Part shown: piece by piece, positions 1 to 11,615 of the stretch
Layout: every line of letters begins with the position of its first letter
Numbering within the stretch: position 1 is the first letter of the stretch
Assembly: GCA_026545765.1 (NCBI GenBank)
Contig: CM048840.1
Coordinates: 43,172,959-43,236,958, forward strand
Direction: 5' to 3'
DNA length: 64,000 nt
Source of the DNA: Plantago major
Taxonomy: Eukaryota > Streptophyta > Magnoliopsida > Lamiales > Plantaginaceae
Position numbers and translations under genes: made by a program
Notes under the pieces: model-generated
Told to the model about the DNA's origin: nothing
What the model saw: only the letters and a program-made list of their open reading frames with translations
Databases searched by the model: none

Positions 1-15
1 AAGAGCAGCCGGCGG

Positions 16-140
16 CCATGGAAGCACCATGCTTCCATGGCGGATCTGCCATGGAAGAGCAGATCCGCCATGGAAGCTCCATGGCTTCCATGGTGGAGCT
101 TCCATGGAGATCCGCCATGGAAGCTCCATGGAGCTTCCAT
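16..140. repeat. CCATGG-rich palindromic repeat cluster
   Basis: About 125 bp made almost wholly of alternating GCCATGGAAG and CTTCCATGG units, with roughly nine CCATGG palindromes. The strand can fold on itself in several registers. It continues into a T-rich stretch. The two ORFs that cross it are by-products of the repeat. Its origin is unknown. Confidence 0.7.
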
Positions 141-299
141 TTTTTATTTTTTATTTTTTACTTTTTTTTTGTTTTTACCTTTTCATTTTAATAAGGTGGT
201 TTTTGAAAATTATTTTGATAATGTGGGATTCATTTATAATTATTCAAATCAGTGTGGTTAAATTGAAATTGATAAAAATTATTTTATTTGCAATTTTAC

Positions 300-476
300 C
301 CATTAAAAGTCTAAAATTGCAAAGGGACACGTGTCACTCAATTATGATGCCACGTGTTTTAGGGGTACCGTAATTGGACAATAAGTCAAGTTAAGGTACC
401 AAAATCGGACGGTAACAACATAAGGTACCAAAATCGAAAATGTCACAACCTAGGGTACCTTGTTCGGATTTTTCCC
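300..476. mobile_element. Probable right terminus of a MULE-like element
   Basis: The segment contains four GGTACC-centred repeats and ends in TTCGGATTTTTCCC. Read inward from 476 (GGGAAAAATCCGAACAAGG) it resembles long Mutator-like terminal repeats, and it starts with GGGA like the MULE at 27303. The other end would lie left of the window, so this is inference from one terminus. Confidence 0.3.
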
Positions 477-1440
477 TATATTTTTGTTAAGCGGAAGCAT
501 GAGAAAATGAATTTTTATGCAATTTTGGAAATTTCATGAGTTTTTGCAATTTCAGATGTGGTACTATATATATAATAGATATGAAAATAAACTTCTTATA
601 ATTTCACAAATATAACTGTATGATGTGCCCAGATGTTAATACCCAAAGAGGTAAAAAGCAGGCGTTGTAGCGAATGCTTAACCGTGGGGTCGAATCTCTC
701 AAGGAATTGATCAAGCTAGTTCTATAGACTAAATTCGCTTGTGTTGGTTGTTAAAAACGAGTGGATAAGTTTGATTACTCAGGACTTTAAACCTTCTAAC
801 ATACACAACAAAATTATTTTTGGCCACAAACAGGATTTTGGTTGTAATTCCTTTAATCATGCAATCTACAGACAAACGAAGTAACTAACCCTTTCGAAAG
901 TGTGCTTATATGATAAGAACCAATTAAGGATACACTATACGCAGCTCAACACTTTTACTATTGTCAGTGATACCAAATATGGATAATAAGTACATGCCAA
1001 TACGTACAAAGTATGCTTATACGATACGAACCAATTAAGGATACACTATTTGTGGCTCACATGCAATTTGTACGTATATGGATATTATCTAATGGATGAT
1101 AAACAGTCACAAATAATAACCAATGTATCAAGATGAAAATGCGTGGAAGTAACAATTTGTCACGTGCAATCTAAATAGTAGTCACACAATTGATTACCTC
1201 AACTTTTTAATTCAAGGGATTGTCTGAAAGAGAATAGTACTTCGATTGATGAGAATTGAATCAAAAGGATGTTTACAATGCTTGAATATATTAAAGTAGG
1301 TCTAAGAATGCCTGAGAATGCTTAAAAAATGAGTTACAAATGACCTATATATACAAACTAAGGAAGTTCAAATTCAAAAATTGTGGAGAAATTGCCAGAT
1401 TTCGTGGGTTTGAAGTTTGAACAAGTCTTGCCGCGGTAAG
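477..1440. other. Non-coding, repeat-derived, no gene seen
   Basis: No credible coding region. A direct repeat sharing the core ACCAATTAAGGATACACTAT lies near 917 and 1029, inside a moderately conserved-looking repeat that starts near 620. I do not recognise the family. Confidence 0.5.
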
Positions 1441-1660
1441 GTCACTATTGTTTAAATTCAAAAAAATTTATTTATGTTGTTTATATTTTAAGTGAGTAGT
1501 GACGGAATATTCCATCACTGCTACTCACTTAAAATATAAACAACATAAATAAAAATTTTAAAAGAAAATTTAATTAGTGACGGAATGTATCCGTCGCTGA
1601 CTATTTAGACGGAATTTTCCGTCACTAATCTTGGTAAGCAGTGACGGAATGTTCCGTCAC
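1441..1660. mobile_element. CACTA-type subterminal repeat block with long hairpin
   Basis: The block contains several copies of the AGTGACGGAAT / ATTCCGTCACT motif, the same subterminal motif seen beside the CACTACAAGAAAA end at 2107. Positions 1462-1510 and 1511-1559 form a nearly perfect hairpin with almost no loop. It ends in a TA microsatellite (about 1662-1705). Confidence 0.55.
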
Positions 1661-1705
<45 letters not shown>

Positions 1706-1706
<1 letters not shown>

Positions 1707-2106
1707 CATCTCTAACTTGTCACGTAGGTTCAAAGCTTCTTGACATGAAACTTTTGCTACATCTGTGCTATAGTCTTCCGGATTATCACCCTCCACTTCT
1801 TGTCTAATTGATGTGATGATTTCCTCTTAAGTTAAAACATCCACAATTTGTTACCCCCCTCCGCGTCTTCTCTAATAGAAATTAATTAATTTATTAATAT
1901 TTCATATATATTTTAAAAATACATATGATAAAATTTTACATACAAGTTAGTAATTTTATACAAGAAATATAACATTTAAGTTATGCATGTAGTTTTTATT
2001 TAGATATAAATATTTTTAACACAAAATTCTAATTAGGAATAAACTCGCTATAGGAATATTTTTTCCAGATCCCGACAATATGACTGTATAGAGTTTTTAC
2101 TATATT
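1706..2106. other. AT-rich non-coding spacer
   Basis: No open frame, RNA gene or clear repeat. It lies between two CACTA-related blocks and may be internal sequence of one element. Confidence 0.4.
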
Positions 2107-2372
2107 CACTACAAGAAAACTGCCAAATAGTGACGGAATATTTCCGTCACTAACCAGTGACGGACTATGACATTCATAAAAATTGTGACGTATTTAGTGA
2201 CGGAATAGTGATGGATTTTTTAATTACTTTAACCCCTTAGTAATCCTTCACTGATTAATTGCCTAAGCTCGACGGTTGATTTCGTGACGAACCAGTGACA
2301 GAATAAATTTCTTTTAAAAATGTCATATATTTTAATTAAATAGTGACGAAATATTCCGTCAAAAAAAATTAA

Positions 2373-2428
<56 letters not shown>

Positions 2429-2430
2429 AT
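2107..2430 (+). mobile_element. CACTA transposon left end
   Basis: CACTACAAGAAAA at 2107-2119 is the canonical plant CACTA (En/Spm) terminus. It is followed by repeated GTGACGGA / TCCGTCAC subterminal motifs to about 2360, then a TA microsatellite (2379-2427). No transposase and no matching right terminus were found, so this is a fragment or a small non-autonomous copy. Confidence 0.7.
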
Positions 2431-2479
2431 CTGGCGCAGTGATAAAGCTACAAAAGAGCTCTTACTAGAGGAGTTCCTT

Positions 2480-3070
2480 GTGAGGGGAAGATTGTATTCC
2501 CCTCGGATTCACTATTCCATCCGAGGGTAATCACTTCCACTAACTATTACATTTAAGTCAACAAAGTTCCCTTCGAGGGGAACTCATTGCCTACGAGGGC
2601 AACTACGAGGGGACCACTGACAGGTGGCGAGATATGATCCGTTAAATCAAGGAGGCTTGTCCCCTTCCGAATTCTATAAATATAGGGCTACTCCCTCACT
2701 TTTATTGTAAGCATCTATTATCTCATCTACCCTTGCTCCTGAGCTCCGAGGCAAACAACCTTGGAGACTCTAGTTGAGTCTACCACCGGCTTGTCCAAGG
2801 CAAGCCGGCCGAAAAGGGCTAACCCATTCCCTTTGTCATGCAGGGACCATTCCGAGGAGAACTTGTATGCCTGGAACTGGTACGCAAGGACCACTACGAG
2901 GGGAGCTCATACGAAGGGACTGTACGCAGGGAGTGGATTTACTAGATAACAACATTGAGACAATAACGACAACATACGTACCTCTACACGGGGACTTGAT
3001 AGGAATGCAACCACATCTTACCTTACACTTTACCTTGGGGGTTATTCAGAGCCAAAATTATACCTCATCA
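2480..3070 (+). repeat. Probable 5' LTR of the + strand gypsy element
   Basis: The region is rich in CGAGGGGA units, with TATAAATA near 2682 as a possible promoter. It ends ...CTCATCA just before the TTGGCGCC primer site. The left limit is uncertain because no second LTR copy is in view. Confidence 0.45.
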
Positions 3071-3072
3071 TA

Positions 3073-3089
3073 TTGGCGCCGTTTGTGGG
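3073..3089 (+). promoter_or_regulatory. Primer-binding site (gypsy)
   Basis: TTGGCGCCGTTTGTGGG directly follows a CA-ended LTR-like sequence. This is the usual look of the primer site in many plant gypsy elements. Confidence 0.55.
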
Positions 3090-3244
3090 ATACATTACAA
3101 GAAGACCAAATGCCGCCGAAGAGTAGCAAGAAGGCACAAGAAGAATGATTCAAGATTATAAACAAGAGAGCAAGCTGCTCTGGAAGCCACTGAAGCCAAG
3201 AAGAACACCACCGCGTCGATACCGAAGGGCATCGTAGGATCGAG

Positions 3245-3530
3245 CAGAAGAATCCTGGCAATCCCAGAAGGGCACTTGACCGCGAAGGATGTTCCACCGC
3301 AGGGCAATCAAGCAATCGTTCCTCCGCGAATCTAGGCCACGCCAGACACGGTGGGCGTATCCAAAGTGCAATTCCAGACCCTGTTACGAACCGAAGAATC
3401 CTGGCAATCCCAGAAGGGCACTTGACCGTGAAGGATGTTCCACCGCAGGGCAGTCAAGCAATCGTTCCTCCGCAAATCTAGGCCACACTAGATACGATGG
3501 GCGTATTCAAAGTGTAATTCCAAACCATGT
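3245..3530 (+). repeat. Tandem duplication of ~150 bp
   Basis: The block starting AATCCTGGCAATCCCAG near 3250 is repeated near 3396 with a few substitutions. The two units are adjacent, inside the untranslated or early gag part of the gypsy element. Confidence 0.75.
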
Positions 3531-4230
3531 TCATGACGTTATCAAAGAAGTTCGTGACGCAACCAAACATCGACTTGAATGAACGTGACAGAACGAGGGG
3601 CGGAACAACGCGGAGAAGCCGTTGCGAGGAAGGCCCTGAAGTAGAACAGAACCAATGATTGCGCAGTGAAGTTGTTCGCGGAGAAATAAAAAAGGAACGC
3701 TAGACCGTCAAAAGGCCATCCACCTTGAAATCAGACTCCCGTCCAGGGTTCGCGAAGAAACCGTGAGATCACTCACTATGACCCCGAATACCACCACGAG
3801 AGGAGGACGAGTACTATAACGACGAGATTTGCGAGGAAGATGCTTATTATGACAATCCGAACCGAAAAAAAAATCCCAGGAGAGAAGATCGTCCAGACCA
3901 CGAAGAAAAGGCGTTAGAACCCTACCGAAGGCGGACAGACTCAAGAAGGGATGAAAGATAGAAGGAACCGGTCCGTGAGTCCTACCGACAGTCTCGAGTA
4001 TAACAAAGACCAAAGGCACCGCTGATAATTCACCGGGACAATTCCATGACAAGCGAGGAAATCTACCTGGCACAAAAAGCGCTTGACGTGGAGATGAATA
4101 GACTAAACAAAATGATCAGAGCAAGAAGAATCGTCTCTTTTGACGAGAGCCTAGAGCACAGACCTAATCCACTATGCGGAGGAATCTGAGTTGACAAGAT
4201 CAACTCGAATAAGAAAGTGCCGAACATGCA

Positions 4231-4938
4231 ATGCAACTTCCTGTCCAACCAAAGGAAGCGCAAGGCCACAACCAGAACGTTACGACGGCGTTATTCCAAA
4301 CAACATTGTACGACACGGCGATGGAATGGTGCACGGGGCTAGACTCGGGATCAATGTTGTCCTTCAGACAATTGGCGAGGGAATTCATACATCATTTTGG
4401 GAATTTCAAGAAGTGCAAGAGGCCTCATAGTTTCCTCAGTGACATCGTGCAGAGAGATGATGAATCCTTCAGCAGGTTTCATACACTAGTTCGACGCCAT
4501 GGCACTATCCGTAGGGCAATCGCCTTTGACCCTACTGTTAGACTAGTACTCAAATACATTGCTCAAAAGATTCACCAAGGAGTTGTCCGATACCCCGCCA
4601 AGACACAGAGCAGAATTGGCAATCATGATGGAAAACACATGGGGGGAGATGATTACCGAAGAGTGAAATCTTTAAGAGGCAAAACCAAGAAGGAAAAATC
4701 ACAACAGGAAAAGAAACAACACGAACCCAATACACAAAGAAAGTTGGAGAATCGAACTCGACGAGAAAGGAGCCCGCTACCAAGACGCCATTACACCTAT
4801 ATGGCACTAAGGTGTCCAAGAGAGGAGATCCTCGTTTGCATGAGGGGAAGATCTATGAAATTAAATGGTCTAGAAAACACCGAAATAACCATGGTACGAG
4901 GAAGTCAAATTCCTCGTTTGCATAGACCTGATGAATGA
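4231..4938 (+). pseudogene. gag: Ty3/gypsy gag relic
   Basis: A 235-residue open frame. Residues ~25-85 fit the plant retrotransposon gag (capsid) family: an A-x-x-W segment (AMEWCTGL), then LAREFIHHFG, then DESFSRFHTLV. This part normally packages the element RNA in the cytoplasm. The C-terminal half is Lys/Arg-rich and has lost family features. There is no zinc knuckle, and no pol follows. The start is the first Met of the open frame and is probably not the original one. The frame is broken on both sides, so no working protein is expected. Confidence 0.6.
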
Positions 4939-5016
4939 AATCGATAGGCTCTTGGATTTGGGGCACCTCAAAGAGTTCTGAGCGGGTACGCAACAGTCAA
5001 GTGGGCCCCAGAGGAG

Positions 5017-5350
5017 CCGTTGTGAAGAACGACGTGCCCAAGAACAGGCCCCGGCCCCGACTATGCAGCCGCATGAGAGGGACCCGCAAGAGGAAAATCG
5101 GCGACGAGAAGATAGAGACCTTCCTGGCCCTCCGACGAACAATCCCCAATCGTTGTGAAGAACAACACAAGAACAGGCCCCGACTATGCAGCCGCGGGAG
5201 AGGGATCCGCAAGAGAAAAATCGGCGACGAGAAGATAGAGCCCTTCCCGGCCCTTCGACGAACAATCCCTTGCCATTGTGAAGAACAACGTGCCCAAGCA
5301 CAGGCCCCGACTACGCGGACACATGAGAGGGACCCTTCGAGGAACAATCC
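5017..5350 (+). repeat. ~130-bp tandem repeat, about 2.5 units
   Basis: Units begin near 5020, 5150 and 5275, each starting GTTGTGAAGAAC (or close to it) and including CAGGCCCCGACTA. They encode basic Arg/Lys-rich peptide in several frames. They lie downstream of the gag relic. Confidence 0.75.
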
Positions 5351-6039
5351 CCAGCCTATCAACAACAAACACCCCTCATATGAGGATGATAATTATGAGG
5401 TGCCAATACGAATACCGCAACATCTTTCCCGACGGACGTTTCGCAGGCAAACACGAAGATGTTCGAGCCCAACGAATGACAGGTTGTTACGAGAAAAAAA
5501 ATTCCATACTGAAATATGTTGTGGCCAAACTAGTGTTGCCTATCATTGCACCAAAAGTTGTGGGAGTGTCTGACATGCAATTCCAGACCCTCTTAAGTGC
5601 CATGCCCGAGAAATTCGTAGGAAGGACACCTCCGCAAAACATTGACCTCCACCAGGATCCTTGCCAGACCCATTCAAATGCAGTAGTTTCAAGGAAACAT
5701 GAAACAGTGTGCGGAGAAGGCAATTGAAATGGAGGTCCCGAAGGAGTACTGGGCAGAAGGATGCAAAGTGAAGTAATTAGAATCGAAGTCCCTCGAGACA
5801 AAAAGTCAGACGGACCGTAAGACAAAACTGAAGCCATTCCCAACGTGCCATCACGCCGCCCAGGGACTCCCAGATGGATAATGAGATTTTCCAAAATGAT
5901 CCATACTATGGTGGCAAGGAATATGACAAGTATTACTACGACAATGTCCGCGACAAAAAGCTCGAGCTTGATGCGAGAGAAAAGGAGCGGAACGCTCGAA
6001 GAGAGCCAAATTACGAAGAGGAGACAAAATATATGGAGG

Positions 6040-6040
6040 G

Positions 6041-6072
<32 letters not shown>

Positions 6073-6507
6073 TTATCGAATATTATATTATTTATTACTA
6101 TATGGGAGTATAATTATTTAAGGCGGGACCTTAAAAATTATGGAATATTAGATGTGGAGTTTATTCTTATTTATAACTGGTTCCAAGTTGGAACCAGAAT
6201 GTTTTATTACTATAAGGTGTTTATTCCTTTATAGAGTATTCCTATGTGGAGTTTTTACTGTGTATATAAGTGTGTCTTGGACCAAGTAGTGAAGGGTGAG
6301 TCAGAGCCAAAGTCTCCGAGTGTGGCTCCAAGTGATTGGCTTGGAGCCAAAGTCTCCAAGTTAGTCTTGGAGCCAAAGTCTCCGAGTGACTTGGGTCCAA
6401 TTAACAGGTGACTTTGAGCACAAGTTAACGAGTGACTTGAAGTCCAAGTCTCGTGAACTTTCTTGATTTTATTTAAATCGATATTAAATAAATAAAAACA
6501 AAATGGA

Positions 6508-6538
<31 letters not shown>

Positions 6539-6567
6539 GTAATAATAATAAAATCCAGGACGTTACA
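6040..6567 (-). repeat. 3' LTR of minus-strand gypsy element
   Basis: On the minus strand TGTAACGTCC at 6567 follows the purine tract TTTGGGAGGGGCGAG, as expected of a 3' LTR start. Inside are an ATT microsatellite (6508-6551) and three GAGCCAAAGTCTCC units (6303-6395). The left end near 6040 lies in a TA run and is approximate. Confidence 0.55.
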
Positions 6568-7092
6568 CTCGCCCCTCCCAAAAGAATTTGGTCCCTGAAT
6601 TCTCACCTGAGGAAACGAAAAGCTCTAGATACTGACTCTGCATGTCCTCCTCAAGTTTCCAAGTTGCTTGTTCATGTTTCTGGTTCCTCCATAAAACTTT
6701 CACCTGCTTGATTTGTCTACTCCGAAGTTGCTGCACTTTTTATCCAAAATCTTAATTGATCTTTCGATGTAAGACAAATTCTCCTTGATTGATAGGCCCT
6801 CGTATTGAATCATATGTGAGGGGTCGGGATGATACTTCTCCAGTTGAGATACATGAAATACATCATGAATTCTGAAAATCGATGATGTCAAAAGAAGACG
6901 ATAAGCCACTGAACCAACCCTCTCAATTATCTCAAAAGTCCCGATGAAACGAGGACTTAACTTTCCTCTCTTACCCACCCTAACAACTCCTTTTCTCGGA
7001 GATAACTTCAAGAAGACCTGATCCCCATAGTCAAATTCCAAATCTCTTCTACGATGATCTGAATAACTTTTTTGTCTATTCTAAGCAGTCTT
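6568..7092 (-). pseudogene. pol: Ty3/gypsy integrase C-terminus and chromodomain (left half)
   Basis: Minus-strand reading gives LEFDYGDQVFLKLSPRKG, RRFIG-like GKLSPRFIGTFEI and VFHVSQLEKYHPD, which are classic C-terminal integrase motifs. After a frame break comes VKVLWRNQKHEQATW, the chromodomain-like tail of plant chromoviruses. It continues in the segment at 23062-24195. The two halves join exactly at the copia A TSD (gtctt). A stop near the junction and a frameshift near 6710 show it is dead. Confidence 0.8.
7088..7092. repeat. TSD of copia A, left
   Basis: gtctt, repeated at 23062-23066. It flanks TGTTAGG...CCAACA and fixes the limits of copia A. Confidence 0.85.
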
Positions 7093-8742
7093 TGTTAGGA
7101 AATTTGTTAGATATTTTGTTAGAAATATCTGTTTAGATTTTGATCAGCAACATGATGACTTATCTTAGTCTCAGAAAGGTGATTAGTACTCTTGGTTCAC
7201 TTGAACATTGTAAAAGAGGAAACCCACTAAGTATGATAGTCTAGCTAATCTTGTATAGGATGTTAGGTCTCAAAATGTAATTTTTATTTTATGAAGAGAA
7301 GACCAAGAAGAAGACATCCAAGCAGAACAAGTTCAACGACATTGAAGATTTGAAGACTGCACAAGATTACTGAAACAGTTTTACAGATACCTTGGCCAGA
7401 TATCTTGAAGACACGAATAGTTTTAAACAAACTGTGTCACAAGAGATATCTGAGAAATAAAAGGTCTATCTGAAAACAAGGAAAGTGTACACAGATATCT
7501 ATTCTGAGATACCTTGAGCTTTAAATACATTTCTGAAAAAGAAATATATATATTGCAAACAAAGTTGTTTCAATAAAAGTGGTATCTGAAGTTAAAGATA
7601 AGAACGTGCAAAGAATCAGAGAAATCTGATCAAGGTTGTCTCTGATACAAAGCATAGTTCCGTTGGCACTACAGGACAAAAGTATAGTACAATGCATTAA
7701 ATGCATGGACAGAGATGTCTGAATGTATAGCGGTAGCCGAAGAAGAAGACAAACTCACATGATTATACACAGATATCAATAGTTTGAATTTGATTTAAGC
7801 CTCACGAATACTATTCAAACGGCACTCAAATTCATCTATAAATATCAACACTTAGACTGCTTGAAGACACACTGAACACCTTAGACAAACTGAACACATA
7901 TATTAATCTCTCAAGCAAACTACTTACTCTCAAGCTTTCTGTTGCGACCAAAGCTCTTGATCTTAAGTAGCACTGAAGTTCTAAGTGTCCTGATCCTAAA
8001 CAAGCACAGCTATCTGTGAAAGAGTTGAATTGAAAGATCAAGTATCTGAGATTCATTCTCTAGAACATTTATCTAAGACTTGGTCAAGAAAAGAACAAGA
8101 TACCATACATTGAAAAGTGTATTAAGTATACTTGATTCACAGAGCTATCTGATTAACTAAAAAGTTATTAAAAAAGCTCATCTGACAACTCAAACCAAAA
8201 CCAACACCATCACTGGCGTGGAGTACAGGAAGTACTTAGTTTGAGAAACTAAGGAATAACTCCAAGGTTATTGAGCACAAGAAGTACTTAGCTTGGGAAG
8301 CTAGGGAATAGCTCAAAAAGATTTCTGAGTACAGGAAGTACTTGGCTGTGAAAGCCGGGGAACAACTCAGGGGGAACATTTGGTTGGGAACCATTTGTTT
8401 AAGGAATCTTAGAATAGGATTTTTGTAAGGTGACCTCAATTATCTATTCTAGTGAATTCTAGGTCTTTGGAAGACCGAAGTGGATTAGTTGGAGGATTAC
8501 GCCACCTCCAGATACCACTATACTTGCTGTGTTATTTACTTTTCTGTACTTACATTTCAGCAACACACACACACACTTTAACTGTTTCTGCACTTATCTA
8601 TCTTAAGTCTTCCGCGCTCTGAATCTAAGTATAAGATATCTACACAGATATCTGAGAAATAGTTTTTATCGACAAAAGTTTTAAAAGACTATTCACCGCC
8701 CCCCCTCTCTAGTCTTTTACTTTGCCGTTATCTGGACCAACA
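7093..8742 (+). repeat. 5' LTR of copia A
   Basis: Begins TGTTAGGAAATTTG and ends TCTGGACCAACA. It is 1650 bp, like its partner at 21412-23061. ORFs inside it are chance. It contains several CAGATATCTG-type palindromes. Confidence 0.92.
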
Positions 8743-8744
8743 AG

Positions 8745-8756
8745 TGGTATCAGAGC
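8745..8756 (+). promoter_or_regulatory. Primer-binding site, copia A
   Basis: TGGTATCAGAGC, two bases after the LTR. This matches the 3' end of initiator tRNA-Met and is the standard copia primer. Confidence 0.92.
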
Positions 8757-8859
8757 AGGAGGTTCACAAGCCTTCTGCACTGAACCTAGATCCCCAGATA
8801 GGTGAAGGAACTTTGTCCATTTTCGTGGACTATTTAATTTGTGTGTTAAGTGTGCAGGA

Positions 8860-11330
8860 ATGTCTCTGAGTGATGCACCCGTTCTCAAACCAGAGAACTA
8901 CGAGAAATGGAAAAATAACATGATGCTCCACCTTGAAGCCATAAATGACGAAATGATCGAAGTGATAAAGAATGGCCCAATAGTCATTCAACAACTCAAC
9001 AAGTCATGGAGGTTTCTAATGGTAGAGACAGAGATCAAAGCGAAGGATCTTCACAAACTGATGCCTCAACAAGTGGGAGATCTACTAGTCAAGTTATTTA
9101 CGAACCAAAGCCCAGAGAACTCTGGACATCGGAAGATGCCAAGAGAAATCGTCTGGATGGTCAAGCTCGTAATATCATCATCAGATCGACACCTGAGCAC
9201 ATACGATTAAAGCGTAAAGTCTGGCGAAAGTTACAGAAACTGATTGAAGAAATCATGCGGGCGAGAAAACCAAAGAAAACAAGTTCGAAGTTCTCAAGTT
9301 GAAATTTCAAAATTTCAAACAAGGACCCACTGAAACTCTGGAAGAACTTGATTTCAGATTTACCACTCTCATGAGTGATATGGCAGCACCTGGGGAAAAC
9401 AACAGATACTCCCAGTCAGAAAAGATTAAGACTATTGTCAGAAGTCTTAACCACAACTGGGAGCATACCAAGGAATGTCAAATATCACTCCAGTGGAACT
9501 CTTCTCACATCTTGCTACGGTTGATTATGAGACAACACAAAGAGAACAAACAACTGAAAAGTTGCAGAATATTGCTCTAGTTGCTCAAGGAACTTCTGAA
9601 AAGAAGAAAAGAAAGGAAGAGACTGAGGATGCTCTTGCTGCAAAGCAAATGAGCAAATATGTCAGTCGAGAAATTGAGAGAAGAAAAGTCAAAGAGAAGC
9701 TGAAAAAGCATCTAGGCTCAAACTATCACCAGTACAAAAATATGCAAAGCTCGCTGAACAAGCCAGCTCAGAAAGCATCATGTACTGAGGAAGTAGAAAT
9801 TGGAAACGATATCTGTTTCTATTGTCAGAAACCTGGTCACTTCAAGAAGGATTGTCCTGCCTTCAACAAACTAAGGACAGGTGACAAGAAAGATAGAAGA
9901 ATCTTCAGAAGAAGCCAGAAAGCTTTATTAACTGAAGAAAGAAAGAAAATTCAAACTCAACTGGATACTCTAGACGTTGAGACAGATTCTGAAGATGACA
10001 ATTCAGATGACTCAACCTTACCATCACCAGAATTATGTGGAGTTACTCATGATATAATCAACTTCGGCCTCAAGAAGAATGAAATGTGTGGAGTTGCTGA
10101 AATTGACGGTCCAGACATCTCTAACATAGAAATCTGTCTTATGGCTGATGAGGTAACACATACTTCTTGTTATACTTATGAAAGTGATGAAGAAGAAATA
10201 AAAGATCTATAAAATCTCAGGAAAGAACTTGACATCTATGAAAGAGAATTTCTAATGATCCGAAGCTACTGTAGAAAATCTTGAAGAAGAAAAGAATTCT
10301 CTTGCAAAGGAAAATTCTCAATTAGTTAAGATATCTAAGAAAAAGGATGCTGAAAATGCATTTCTCAAAGCTCAGATATCTGAGACTGAAAAGTCACATA
10401 AAGAAGCAATGGCTGAATTACGAAAGAAATATGAAGATCTTCTTTCTGAGAACAAGGAACTCGAAAAGAAAGAATTATCTTTTCAATCTTATGCCAAAGC
10501 TAGTAACACTCTTACTGAAGTACAATCTTACTTAAGAGATCCTTCAGAAAAGAAAGGACTTGGGCTGAATACACAGACAAATTGTTCTATCACTCTGAAT
10601 AAGAGTGAGGAAAGAAGAACATTTGTAAGTACTCAGCAAGATGGTTCCCATGAAATCTATAGTATCGGTCAGAAGACGAAGATTGTTGACAAAGGAAAGG
10701 TAGCTGCGACTAAACCTTTGTGGGAAAAACAAGTCAAAAATAAAACTGTTGGACACGTCTCTGAAAAGTGTAAACACCCATAGTGCTATGTCTCTCAAAA
10801 GGGTAGAATTGCAGGAGCTGGCAAATTCTCCCATGTCACTTTTTCTGGAAAGAAATTGGACCAACCAGAGACTAGCAAAGCTACTGAGAAAAGATCTCAG
10901 ATAGCTTCAAGTGCTCGAAACGGTATTGGCTATAAAGGCATCGGGAAACAACTTGCTCATGAATACAAACAGGAGCAAGAACGATGGCTAAAGGCTAGAA
11001 TTGCTCAAAGCAATTATCAGAAGTGGAAGTTGAATCAAGCCATCGAAAATCAATGCCGTGGCTATAAGAAATCAGCAAGGAAAGCTAAGTTCTTTGAAAA
11101 GCAAACTCGTAAACTGACAGTATCTGAAAGCACCAAATGGAGCACCTAGGAACACACCAAGGAAGAAAATAATTCTTAATAATGATAATCATTCAATTAG
11201 AATTCCTCCTTATGTTCCTATCAGACAAAAGAATGTTCCAAGGAAATTCATTCAAAAATGGATTCCTACTGGAAGATTGTTTAGTCCTGATGGTTTCAAT
11301 CAGAATTGAGAACCTAATCTCTGTTTCTGT
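8860..11330 (+). pseudogene. gag: Copia A gag (capsid, zinc knuckle, coiled coil)
   Basis: The start at 8860 (MSLSDAPVLKPENYEKW) matches the start of copy B at 39599. The first part resembles the copia gag N-terminal family (LKPENYEKWKNNM). The capsid continues in open segments 9299-9580 and 9475-10212. A CCHC knuckle, CFYCQKPGHFKKDC, sits at about 9820-9860. A long Glu/Lys heptad-rich coiled coil (about 10220-10540) and a basic region follow. The protein would package RNA in cytoplasmic particles. At least four frame breaks separate the pieces. Several lie where copy B has CTG or CAG and copy A differs. Confidence 0.8.
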
Positions 11331-11354
11331 TGTGTGCGAGAATGCTTCTGGACT

Positions 11355-11570
11355 AAAGCACAATGGCTATTTGATAGTGGATGCGGAAAGCACATGACAG
11401 AGACAAAGCAAATGGTTGATTACAAAGCTTGCAACACGGGACCAAATATCAGTTCTTTGGAGGAGAATTAAATCCTCTCGGGATTTGGCAACGTCAAATT
11501 GGGAACATTAACAATCAACGACATATTACATGTTAAGGATTTGAAATATAATCTATTTAGCATGAGCGGT
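11355..11570 (+). pseudogene. Copia A protease remnant
   Basis: Reading with frame changes gives FDSGCGKHMT near 11368, the active-site D-S-G of copia aspartic protease, followed by sequence aligned with 42150-42334 of copy B. The frame is shifted several times, so it is inactive. It would normally cut the Gag-Pol chain inside the particle. Confidence 0.6.
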
Positions 11571-11615
11571 TTGCACAAAGGTTTCTTCAAAATTCAAAGC
11601 AAAATCGCAAACTAA

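Larger units (their letters stand above)
2440..6038 (+). mobile_element. Decayed Ty3/gypsy element
   Basis: The order is an LTR-like region, a TTGGCGCC primer site at 3073, and a gag relic at 4231-4938. Two further gag-like pieces follow: 5278-5727, and 5874-6037 (acidic, Arg/Glu-rich). No protease, reverse transcriptase or integrase is visible, so it is truncated or non-autonomous. It is GC-richer than its neighbours and carries two internal tandem duplications. Its right side ends in a TA run, where the LTR of a minus-strand gypsy element begins. Confidence 0.6.

Noticed and set aside
8745..8756. tRNA-like sequence
   Set aside because: It is the copia primer-binding site, complementary to tRNA-Met. 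No cloverleaf surrounds it.
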